A stretch of DNA of 35,808 nucleotides from Candidatus Peregrinibacteria bacterium CG_4_9_14_0_2_um_filter_53_11. GTDB lineage: Bacteria; Patescibacteriota; Gracilibacteria; UBA1369; UM-FILTER-53-11. Under the pieces are notes generated by a model. That model was not told the DNA's origin. It made no database searches and was given only the letters and a program-made list of their open reading frames with translations. How positions within the stretch are numbered: the first letter of the stretch is position 1; every line of letters starts with the position of its first letter. The stretch spans positions 1 to 35,808 of the forward strand of contig PFRX01000038.1 of assembly GCA_002788775.1 (NCBI GenBank), given 5' to 3'. Shown piece by piece: positions 24,288 to 33,106 of the stretch. A program made the position numbers and the translations under genes.

Positions 24288-26057
24288 ATGTCAAAACTCG
24301 ACAAATCATCACACCTCTACCAGCTTCGCCACTCATGCAGTCACGCTCTTGCTCAGGCCGTCCTCCAGATGTTCCCGGAGGCAAAACTGGCGATCGGACC
24401 GCCCATTGAAAAGGGCTTCTACTATGACTTCGACCTCCCCCGCCCCCTGATCCCCGAAGACCTGGCGATTCTCGAAAAGAAGATGAAGGAGATAATCCAC
24501 GAGAAGCAGACGTTTGTACGCCGTGAAGAGTCGATCGGCAAGGCGCTGGAAGTCCTCAAAAAGGCCAACCAGCCGTACAAAGTCGACCTGGTTGAGGGGT
24601 GGAAGAAAGACGGCTCAACCTCCGTCAGTTTTTATGAAAATGTCGACCGACACGGCACCGTAAAGTTTGTGGACCTGTGCGAGGGAAATCATGTGGAAAA
24701 TATGGGCGAGATCAAGGCCGTGAAGCTCCTTCACACTGCCGGTGCCTACTGGCGTGGCGACGAGAAGAACCCCATGCTCCAGCGCATTTACGGAACCTGC
24801 TTCGAGACAAAAGAAGAGCTCAACACCTACCTACAGCAGCTCGAAGAGGCGAAAAAGCGCGACCATAAAATTCTGGGGAAGCAGCTCGAGTTGTTTGCCC
24901 ATAGTGCACTTGTTGGCGGTGGCCTGCCCCTCTTCCTTCCCAAGGGAACTCAGCTCCGTGAAAACCTCATGAACTTCATCACAAAAGAGAAGAAGGCCCG
25001 TGGCTACAAGTTCGTCACAATCCCGCATATTGCAAAAGACGAGCTCTACATGCGCAGTGGTCACTTGGGAAAGTACGATGCGATGATGCCCATTATGGAG
25101 ACCGAGGATGGCGACCGACTTGTTATGAAGGCGATGAACTGCCCTCACCATTTTGAGCTCTACAAGGCTCAGGCTCACAGCTACCGCTCGCTCCCCCTTC
25201 GCTACGCCGAAAATACCGTCGTCTACCGCAATGAGAAGAGCGGCGAGATCAACGGCCTCCTTCGCGTACGCGCCCTAACCCAAGACGACACCCACCACTT
25301 CGTCCGCTACAACCAGATCGCCAGTGAGATCGACATGATTTTAGGGCTTATGCAGAAGGTTTACGCTCGCTTTGGCTTTACCAAGTACCGGGCACGCGTT
25401 TCGACTCGTGACCTGAACAATCCCGACAAGTACTTTGGCACCGACGAGGTCTGGAATATGGCTGAAAAGAACTTGATCGAGGGTGTTCAGCGCTGGGGCG
25501 CGGAGTACTTTATCGGTGAGGGAGAGGCGGCTTTTTATGGCCCTAAAATCGACATTATGGTCGAGGATGCTCTCGGACGGGAGTGGCAGCTCACGACCGT
25601 TCAGATGGACTTCATTCAGCCTAAAAACTTCGAGCTCACCTACACCAACGAGGAGGGCAAAGATGAGTACGTCGCCGTCCTTCACGTTGCGATTTACGGC
25701 TCATTCGAAAGGTTTATGGCTATCATAATCGAGCAGTTCGGCGGGGCCTTCCCCTCGTGGCTTGCTCCGGTTCAGGCAAAGCTCCTCCCCGTCTCGGACG
25801 CTTTCTTGGAGTATGCCCACACGATCCGCGAGATCCTTGAGAATAATGACATTCGGATCGAGGTGGACGACGCCAACGACACCCTCGGCAAGAAGATTCG
25901 CAATGCCGAGCTCCAAAAAGTCCCTTACATGCTCGTTATTGGGCAGAAGGAGATGGACGAGCAGAAGATTGCCGTGCGTGACTATGCGACGAAGAAGCAG
26001 GAGGTCATGTCCGTGATGGAGTTTGTAGAGAAGATCAAGGCGGAGGCCGAAGCCTAG
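24288..26057 (+). CDS. thrS: Threonyl-tRNA synthetase without TGS domain
   Basis: 589 aa; full bacterial ThrRS is about 640. The N-terminal TGS domain is absent and the protein starts at the editing domain: HSCSH (15-19, HxxxH), then CEGNHVEN and the HTAGAYWRGDEKN segment. The class II catalytic core is complete: motif 1 region MRSGHLGKYDAMMP, the zinc-site MNCPHHFELY, motif 2 RYAENTVVYRNEKSGEINGLLRVRAL, TQDDTHHF, and motif 3 YGSFERF. The anticodon-binding domain follows (LAPVQAKLLPVSD). In the motif 3 lead-in the common HRA is HVA. Editing residues look intact, so Ser-tRNA(Thr) proofreading is expected. TGS loss is seen in some reduced genomes. Confidence 0.96.
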   Translation: MSKLDKSSHLYQLRHSCSHALAQAVLQMFPEAKLAIGPPIEKGFYYDFDLPRPLIPEDLAILEKKMKEIIHEKQTFVRREESIGKALEVLKKANQPYKVDLVEGWKKDGSTSVSFYENVDRHGTVKFVDLCEGNHVENMGEIKAVKLLHTAGAYWRGDEKNPMLQRIYGTCFETKEELNTYLQQLEEAKKRDHKILGKQLELFAHSALVGGGLPLFLPKGTQLRENLMNFITKEKKARGYKFVTIPHIAKDELYMRSGHLGKYDAMMPIMETEDGDRLVMKAMNCPHHFELYKAQAHSYRSLPLRYAENTVVYRNEKSGEINGLLRVRALTQDDTHHFVRYNQIASEIDMILGLMQKVYARFGFTKYRARVSTRDLNNPDKYFGTDEVWNMAEKNLIEGVQRWGAEYFIGEGEAAFYGPKIDIMVEDALGREWQLTTVQMDFIQPKNFELTYTNEEGKDEYVAVLHVAIYGSFERFMAIIIEQFGGAFPSWLAPVQAKLLPVSDAFLEYAHTIREILENNDIRIEVDDANDTLGKKIRNAELQKVPYMLVIGQKEMDEQKIAVRDYATKKQEVMSVMEFVEKIKAEAEA

Positions 26058-26080
26058 TAAGCCCCTTGACTCGACTGCCC

Positions 26081-26140
26081 AACGAAGTCTCACAAGGAGG
26101 CTTCGTTAAAGCACCCCTGCGCACTAACGGCGGGGGCTTT
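26081..26140. terminator. Paired hairpins between convergent thrS and atpG
   Basis: Hairpin 1 (26081-26107): AACGAAG/CTTCGTT with an inner CTC/GAG. Hairpin 2 (26108-26140): AAAGC/GCTTT and CCCC/GGGG arms with a bulge. Both lie in the gap between the two convergent operons, so a bidirectional terminator is likely; the T tracts are short on both strands. Confidence 0.5.
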
Positions 26141-26173
26141 CGATAAAGAAGCTTGCTCAGCGAGGAGTATGCC

Positions 26174-27127
26174 CTACTCTAGGGCGGCGCGTCCTGCGGA
26201 AATTTCGGCGAGCTCGGCGGTGATTGCGGCCTGGCGGATACCGTTGTAGGTGAGTGTGAGATCCTCCATCAGCTCTTTTGCGTTGTCTGAGGCATTACGC
26301 ATCGCAAACATACGTGCGGCATGTTCTGAGGCGGTGGCCTCAAGAACGGCCTGATAGACCTGCATCTCCGTAAGGCGAGGCAGGAGCATTGCGAGAACCT
26401 CATGGGGTGAGGGCTCGAAGACATACTCCGCACCATTCTCAGGCCCTGCGAGAGGTTTTGCGCCCTTTGGCTGCTCGACAATGTGAGATTCCAGCCCGTC
26501 TACCATCTCCTCGAGTGCGGACTGTGAGAGGGGCAGCAGACGACGAAGGAGAGGACTCTGGCTGAGAGCCGACTTAAAATCTGTGTAGATCAGGATGACC
26601 TTGTCGTAGGTCGCCTTGGCGTAATCATCAATGACCATGCGGCTGATCGGGTAAGTATCGGCGACGAGAGGGTTGTTGCTGAGCGCGGGGTAGGCGGCGA
26701 CGACATGCTTTCCCTGACGGTGCAAAAACTCCTGAGCCTTGCGCCCGATGGCGACAAAAGAGACCTCGGGAGTGAGCTTTTTCTTGTCCTCAGTCTTTAG
26801 GTAGTCGCGGATCTGACGAAAGAGCTGAGTATTGAGACCTCCACAAAGCCCCTTGTCTGTAGAGATGATGACCGCCAAAACACTCTTCACCGGCCGCTCG
26901 GTAAGCAGCGGATGGAGTGAGCTCTCTACGGCCTCACTTCCCTCGGCGGCCTGAGCAAGACGCTTAAGAAGCAGCTGCGCAAGGTGGGCATAGGGACGAA
27001 GAGCAAGGGTGCTCTCAACGGCACGACGCATCTTTGAGGCAGCGACGAGCTCCATCGCCTTGGTAATCTGGCGAGTGTTCTTGACCGACTTGATCTTGCG
27101 CTTAATGTCGCGAGCTCCTTGAGGCAT
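26174..27127 (-). CDS. atpG: ATP synthase F1 gamma subunit
   Basis: 317 aa, a little longer than usual (about 285-300). It forms the rotating central shaft. The N-terminal helix (RDIKRKIKSVKNTRQITKAME, residues 7 to 27) and the C-terminal helix (TLTYNGIRQAAITAELAEI and GRAALE) that form the antiparallel coiled coil are both conserved. The central Rossmann-like part is present (VIISTDKGLCGGLN). A stretch before FEPSP carries a few extra residues compared with the family. It is the last gene of the ATP synthase operon, 38 bases after atpA, and is followed by the paired hairpins. Confidence 0.95.
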   Translation of the reverse strand: MPQGARDIKRKIKSVKNTRQITKAMELVAASKMRRAVESTLALRPYAHLAQLLLKRLAQAAEGSEAVESSLHPLLTERPVKSVLAVIISTDKGLCGGLNTQLFRQIRDYLKTEDKKKLTPEVSFVAIGRKAQEFLHRQGKHVVAAYPALSNNPLVADTYPISRMVIDDYAKATYDKVILIYTDFKSALSQSPLLRRLLPLSQSALEEMVDGLESHIVEQPKGAKPLAGPENGAEYVFEPSPHEVLAMLLPRLTEMQVYQAVLEATASEHAARMFAMRNASDNAKELMEDLTLTYNGIRQAAITAELAEISAGRAALE

Positions 27128-27165
27128 GGGATAGTAGACTAATTACAGAGTAACGAACTGAGAAG

Positions 27166-28692
27166 TTACTTCTCGGTCTCTTCGAAGTTGTGTTCGCTGA
27201 TAAAGGTTTTGATCGAGGTCTTGAGCTTCTCCTCGGCCTCTTCTGTAAGAGTCTTTTCTGCACGGATTGAGGCGAGGACACTCTTCTCGATCGACTCCAT
27301 ATAGTCGATGAAGCCGCGAGCAAAATCACCGATACGAGGAACAGCAATCTTGTCGAGGTAGCCATTAACACCGGCGTAGATCAAGAGAACCTGTCGCTCG
27401 ACAACATAGGGTGCGTACTGTGGCTGCTTGAGAAGCTCGGTAAGAGCGCGTCCACGATCGAGCTGACGCTTGGTTGCGGCATCCAGATCGGAACCGAACT
27501 GAGCAAAAGCGGCAAGCTCACGGAACTGAGCGAGGTCCAGACGAAGACGTCCGGCAACCTTCTTCATAGCTTTGATCTGAGCGGCCGATCCCACACGAGA
27601 AACGGAGAGACCGACGTTAACAGCGGGGCGAATACCCTTGTAGAAGAGGTCCGGCTCGAGGTAGATCTGACCATCAGTGATCGAGATAACGTTCGTAGGA
27701 ATGTAGGCGGAAACATCACCGGCCTGCGTCTCGATGATAGGCAGAGCGGTAAGTGAGCCTCCACCAAAGTCTTTATTCAAGTTACATGCGCGCTCAAGGA
27801 GACGTGAGTGGAGGTAGAAGATATCTCCGGGGTAGGCCTCACGACCCGGTGGGCGGCGGAGCAAGAGTGAGATTTCACGGTAGGCCCAGGCGTGCTTACT
27901 CAGATCGTCATAGACGACGAGAACATCCTTCCCCTGATCGAGGAAGTACTCACCGATCGCACAGCCCGAGAAGGGGGCGATGTAGTTGAGTGAGGCCGGA
28001 TCTGAGGCGCTGGCACTGACGACGATGGTGTAGTCCATGGCGCCACGCTTCTCCAGCTCGGCAACCAGCTTGGCAACCTTCGACTTCTTCTGTCCGATTG
28101 CGACGTAGACACAGATAACATCCTCGCCTTTCTGGTTGATGATCGTGTCGATGGCAATCGCGGTCTTTCCGACCTGACGATCACCGATGATGAGCTCACG
28201 CTGACCTCGTCCGACGGGGATCATCGCATCGATAGCCATGATACCGGTCTGAAGAGGACGGTTAACCGACTGACGGGTAATAACACCCGGAGCGATCTTC
28301 TCAACAGGGTAGTACTTATCGTTTTTAATGGGAGCTTTTCCGTCGATGGGGCGTCCCAGCGCGTCGACAACGCGTCCGATAACCTCCTCGCTTACGGGAA
28401 CAGAGAGGATACGGCCCGTGCCTTTAACGGTATCGCCTTCCTTAACACCCGTGCCATCGCCGAGCAAGACGGCTCCAACGCTATCTTCCTCAAGGTTGAG
28501 AACGACACCAAAAATGTCGTTTCCGAAGTCGAGCATCTCTGCAGACTTCACCTCACCCAGGCCGGCTATTCGAGCAATACCATCACCAACCTCGACGACA
28601 GTTCCAACTTTTTCAACGGTCACTTCGGCGTGGAACTTTTCGATTTCGGACTTAATCAGATGCAGAATATTATCGTTCGTCTTGGTAGTCAT
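27166..28692 (-). CDS. atpA: ATP synthase F1 alpha subunit
   Basis: 508 aa, the normal length. It is the non-catalytic nucleotide-binding subunit of the F1 hexamer. Motifs: P-loop GDRQVGKT (170-177), [39 protein letters not shown], and the arginine finger in [13 protein letters not shown]. The C-terminal helical domain is present. The N-terminus contains the delta-binding helix ([11 protein letters not shown]), consistent with an atpH just upstream. It lies 45 bases after atpH with no clear SD before the ATG. Confidence 0.97.
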   Translation of the reverse strand: MTTKTNDNILHLIKSEIEKFHAEVTVEKVGTVVEVGDGIARIAGLGEVKSAEMLDFGNDIFGVVLNLEEDSVGAVLLGDGTGVKEGDTVKGTGRILSVPVSEEVIGRVVDALGRPIDGKAPIKNDKYYPVEKIAPGVITRQSVNRPLQTGIMAIDAMIPVGRGQRELIIGDRQVGKTAIAIDTIINQKGEDVICVYVAIGQKKSKVAKLVAELEKRGAMDYTIVVSASASDPASLNYIAPFSGCAIGEYFLDQGKDVLVVYDDLSKHAWAYREISLLLRRPPGREAYPGDIFYLHSRLLERACNLNKDFGGGSLTALPIIETQAGDVSAYIPTNVISITDGQIYLEPDLFYKGIRPAVNVGLSVSRVGSAAQIKAMKKVAGRLRLDLAQFRELAAFAQFGSDLDAATKRQLDRGRALTELLKQPQYAPYVVERQVLLIYAGVNGYLDKIAVPRIGDFARGFIDYMESIEKSVLASIRAEKTLTEEAEEKLKTSIKTFISEHNFEETEK

Positions 28693-28737
28693 GAGTATGA
28701 AGGAATAAGTTAATAGTTAGAGTCAGGAGTAAGGGGA

Positions 28738-29127
28738 TCAGTTCCCCGCGAGTTTATCTTTGAGAGTGTTCAAGCGGCCACGAAGGCTGGCGTCTATCAT
28801 CGTATCACCCAGCATAAGGCGGTAGCCACCGATCAGCTCATCCGAAGGACGAGACTTGATGTGGACCTCACCTTCAAGGTGCCGGCCGAGAGCCTTCTCC
28901 AGCTCTTCGAGAGAGTTCTCGAAGCTGGTCGCGTACTCGGCCTCGAGGCGAATGCCTCCTTGCTTGCGGATCCACTCCTCCTCAAAAAGATCAATAATCT
29001 TGGGGAGAAGTTTCATCTGCTTCCGGCGTCGGAGGATCAGCAGAAAGTTATGAATGTACTTTCTGTCATGCTCCGACCCCATGAGTTCGACGAGCGCTTG
29101 AGCGTATTTTTGAGGAGATATCTTCAT
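28738..29127 (-). CDS. atpH: ATP synthase F1 delta subunit, compact form
   Basis: 129 aa; typical delta/OSCP is about 175-185. The N-terminus keeps the KYAQALVELM segment. The C-terminus keeps the OSCP signature (ELIGGYRLMLGDTMIDASLRGRLNTL), written in the family as IGGxxxxxGDxxIDxSxxxxL. The missing roughly 50 residues lie in the N-terminal six-helix domain that binds the alpha subunits. Delta holds the b stalk to the top of F1. It sits 3 bases after atpF and 45 before atpA. The call is secure from the C-terminal motif and position; whether the short helical domain alone suffices is inference. Confidence 0.9.
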   Translation of the reverse strand: MKISPQKYAQALVELMGSEHDRKYIHNFLLILRRRKQMKLLPKIIDLFEEEWIRKQGGIRLEAEYATSFENSLEELEKALGRHLEGEVHIKSRPSDELIGGYRLMLGDTMIDASLRGRLNTLKDKLAGN

Positions 29128-29130
29128 ACG

Positions 29131-29634
29131 TTACTTCACTGACTTCATTTCACTTGAAAGGGCCTCGGCGAGGCGCTTCTGATCTTCTTGGGTAAATTCG
29201 CGCTTTAGAATCTTCTCGGTGGCCATGAGAACGAGCTCCGAGAGCTCACCACGAGCCTCTCCGAGCATGGCCTCTTTCTCTTCGCGGAGCTGGACCTTCG
29301 TCTTCTGCATCATATCTTCGGACTGGGCTCGAGCAGAATCGACGATCTCTTTCTTGAGAGACTCGGCCTCGCTGCGCGCTGTGTCGAGGAGCTCACCAAC
29401 TTTCCTGTGAGCCTCGGCGATCTGTTCACGCTCAGTCTGCTCGGCCTCCTTCAGCCGCTTCTCGCTCTCCTGTGCGTCATGTATACCCTTCTCGATGGTC
29501 TTGGTTCGAGTCTCAAGCATCTTGAGAACGGGGCGGTAGACAAACTTACCGAGGATGAAAAGCAGAATGGCGAAGTTGATTACCTGGGCGATAAGAAGCT
29601 TCCAATCGACGCCAAGTTTATAAAGAAGTTCCAT
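29131..29634 (-). CDS. atpF: ATP synthase Fo b subunit
   Basis: 167 aa. One N-terminal membrane helix (LLIAQVINFAILLFILGKFVYRPV, about residues 13-36, broken here by the usual polar end) is followed by a long charged, helical, dimerising stalk rich in Glu, Lys and Ala (DAQESEKRLKEAEQ, AHRKVGELLDTARSEAES) and a C-terminal segment that contacts delta. It is the peripheral stator. Only one b gene is present, so the stalk is presumably a homodimer. It follows atpE by about 30 bases and precedes atpH by 3. Confidence 0.94.
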   Translation of the reverse strand: MELLYKLGVDWKLLIAQVINFAILLFILGKFVYRPVLKMLETRTKTIEKGIHDAQESEKRLKEAEQTEREQIAEAHRKVGELLDTARSEAESLKKEIVDSARAQSEDMMQKTKVQLREEKEAMLGEARGELSELVLMATEKILKREFTQEDQKRLAEALSSEMKSVK

Positions 29635-29664
29635 GAATCAATTATGTGAGAAATAGTCTTAGGC

Positions 29665-29901
<237 letters not shown>

Positions 29902-29986
29902 TTAATGGATTGATAAAGTGATTTCGAGCTGGGGAGAGTTTAAGGACGGTAAGGGAAAAAATCAAGGGTAGATAGCAGCTCCAAAC

Positions 29987-30760
29987 TTAGTGGGCCGCAT
30001 GGCTAGTAGCCGCCATTTTCATGAAGACCAAGGTCAGAAGTGCAAATACGAGTGCCTGAACAAAGCCTACGAACAGCTCGAGTCCGTAGAAGGGAATAGG
30101 TGCGATAAATGGAGCGAGGAAGCCCATGACAACGAGCAGAACCTCACCGGCGAAGATGTTTCCAAAGAGACGGAAGGAGAAGGAGATGATCTTTGCGAAC
30201 TCAGAGACGAGCTCCAGGAGGCCGACGAAACTTCCCACAAAATCCTTAAACGGATTGACGAAGAACTTGTGTGCATAGCTGGCAAAGCCCAGCGAGGTTA
30301 TTCCGTAAAACTGAGTGAGGATCACGGAGATGATCGCGAGTGCGAGAGTCATGTTGATGTCGGCGAAGCCCGTTCTGAAGAAGTGAACGAGGGCGATGCT
30401 TTCGTGGCCCGCCTCTCCGTGAGGAAGGTAGATCCCTATTGAGCCGACGCCGGGCAGAATCCCCATCCAGTTTGAGGTTATGATAAAGAGAAAGATCGTC
30501 GCACAGACGGCGAAGAACTTCTTGGCCTGTTTTGCATCGTGCACGATCTCTAAGAAAAAGTTATAGAGACCGCCGACCAGTACCTCAACGAGGTTCTGGA
30601 AGCCGCGAGGAACGAGGTTCTCACTTTTTCGACGATAGATAAGCGCCGCGACGATCAGGACGAGCATCGCCAGCCAGGCCATAACCATGCTGTTGCGGAT
30701 AGGGAAACCTGCAATTTCGACGATCGTTTCGGATGAAAGTGTAGGAGGAGTGAAGGCCAT
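29987..30760 (-). CDS. atpB: ATP synthase Fo a subunit
   Basis: 257 aa, five to six membrane segments. It forms the proton half-channels against the c ring. The essential arginine is Arg197 in FSFRLFGNIFAGE. The downstream helix has VGFVQALVFALLTLVFM with the conserved Gln of the channel. The N-terminal segment EIAGFPIRNSMVMAWLAM fits the family start. The gene follows the small AtpI/AtpZ-like gene by 27 bases. The ATG at 30760 has no SD. Confidence 0.95.
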   Translation of the reverse strand: MAFTPPTLSSETIVEIAGFPIRNSMVMAWLAMLVLIVAALIYRRKSENLVPRGFQNLVEVLVGGLYNFFLEIVHDAKQAKKFFAVCATIFLFIITSNWMGILPGVGSIGIYLPHGEAGHESIALVHFFRTGFADINMTLALAIISVILTQFYGITSLGFASYAHKFFVNPFKDFVGSFVGLLELVSEFAKIISFSFRLFGNIFAGEVLLVVMGFLAPFIAPIPFYGLELFVGFVQALVFALLTLVFMKMAATSHAAH

Positions 30761-30787
30761 AATACTAAGCTGAAGTAAGTTGGTTGA

Positions 30788-31039
30788 TTATTTTGGTGAG
30801 CCCATCTCTTTTACCTTGCGGTAGACGCCGAGGCCGGAGATGACGAGCGAGAGGGCGATGCCCAGAAGGAGGAAGAGCGGCGAGGTACCAAGCTTCTTAT
30901 CGAGGAGTGCCCCACCAAAGCCCAGAATCACGATCGGGAGGGCGATGAGGTAGCCGAGCTCCCAGGCGAGGCTGAGCAGTGCGACGAGCGAGTAGGCCTG
31001 CCCTCGAGGCGGACGGTCATGGTGAGGATTAGGCGTCAT
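30788..31039 (-). CDS. AtpI/AtpZ-like small membrane protein of the ATP synthase operon
   Basis: 83 aa from ATG 31039 (MTPNPHHDRPPRG). Two membrane helices (LGYLIALPIVILGFGGALLD and PLFLLLGIALSLVISGLGVYR) are separated by the short loop KKLGTS; the DKKLGTSPLF phrase is typical of the ATPase_gene1/AtpZ family. Such proteins assist c-ring assembly or Mg2+ handling. The start overlaps the atpC 3' end by 11 bases; a longer frame to 31090 lies inside atpC and adds unlikely sequence. In canonical operons atpI comes first; here it stands between atpC and atpB. Confidence 0.78.
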   Translation of the reverse strand: MTPNPHHDRPPRGQAYSLVALLSLAWELGYLIALPIVILGFGGALLDKKLGTSPLFLLLGIALSLVISGLGVYRKVKEMGSPK

Positions 31040-31481
31040 GAGGAAGCGATTGTGGGCTAACCCCTCGTTTACGACGACGGTAGCGTTCAATAACTTTCAT
31101 ACGAGCCATCTCGCGTTCGAGCATGGCTGCCGCCTCGGCATAACCTTCGACATCGCCTCGACGCTTCTCCATTAGGAGGCGCGCCTCTTCTCGGGCCTTT
31201 TCGATCCGCTCCTCTTCGAGCTCATCAGCGCGCTCGGCCGTATCGGCCAAGATGACGACGTTAGCTCCGTCGATCTCGATCACACCCGTTGAGACGGCGA
31301 GAAGCTCCTCCCCCGACTCCTTCTTAACGTGCAGCGTACCTGCGCGGAGAAGGGCTATCATGGGGATGTGCTGAGGAAGAACGGTTATCTCACCCTGCAC
31401 CGTTGGAACGGTGACAGAGAGGATCTCCTCATCGATGAGGATCCGCTCGGGGGTAACAATTTGAAAGTGAAGATTTTTCAT
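31029..31481 (-). CDS. atpC: ATP synthase F1 epsilon subunit
   Basis: 150 aa. The N-terminal beta-sandwich is clear (LHFQIVTPERILIDEE, GEITVLPQHIPMIALLRAGTL, STGVIEIDGANVVILADTAERADEL in separate blocks). A helical C-terminus with many Glu/Arg follows. It is about 10-15 residues longer than usual, ending in a basic RYRRRKRG stretch. Epsilon couples gamma rotation to the c ring and can inhibit hydrolysis. It follows atpD by 24 bases and overlaps the next gene by 11. Confidence 0.94.
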   Translation of the reverse strand: MKNLHFQIVTPERILIDEEILSVTVPTVQGEITVLPQHIPMIALLRAGTLHVKKESGEELLAVSTGVIEIDGANVVILADTAERADELEEERIEKAREEARLLMEKRRGDVEGYAEAAAMLEREMARMKVIERYRRRKRGVSPQSLPHDA

Positions 31482-31505
31482 TAAGTTGAGGAAAAATACG
31501 GCGAA

Positions 31506-32912
<1,407 letters not shown>

Positions 32913-32934
32913 TTAACGATTTTGAATCGCGGAC

Positions 32935-32962
32935 ATTTTACCGATGCGTCACAGAAAGTAAA
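32935..32962 (-). promoter_or_regulatory. Promoter of the ATP synthase operon
   Basis: Minus-strand TTTACT (32962-32957), 16-base spacer, TAAAAT (32940-32935). Leader to the atpD ATG is about 45 bases. The rest of the gap 32883-33106 shows only a weak CCTC/GAGG hairpin with a T-rich loop near 33002-33016, perhaps ending the upstream large gene. Confidence 0.55.
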
Positions 32963-33106
32963 GGGTAGATAGTCGACTACCGTGAAGAAAAACTACCCCA
33001 CCTCAAAAAACGAGGCACCACAAGCATCTCGACGGTATCTGGGCCGTCCTGCCGCGCAAGTTAGGCCCGCTCCTTTAGTTAGAAACGCCTATGGTGAAGC
33101 CACTCA

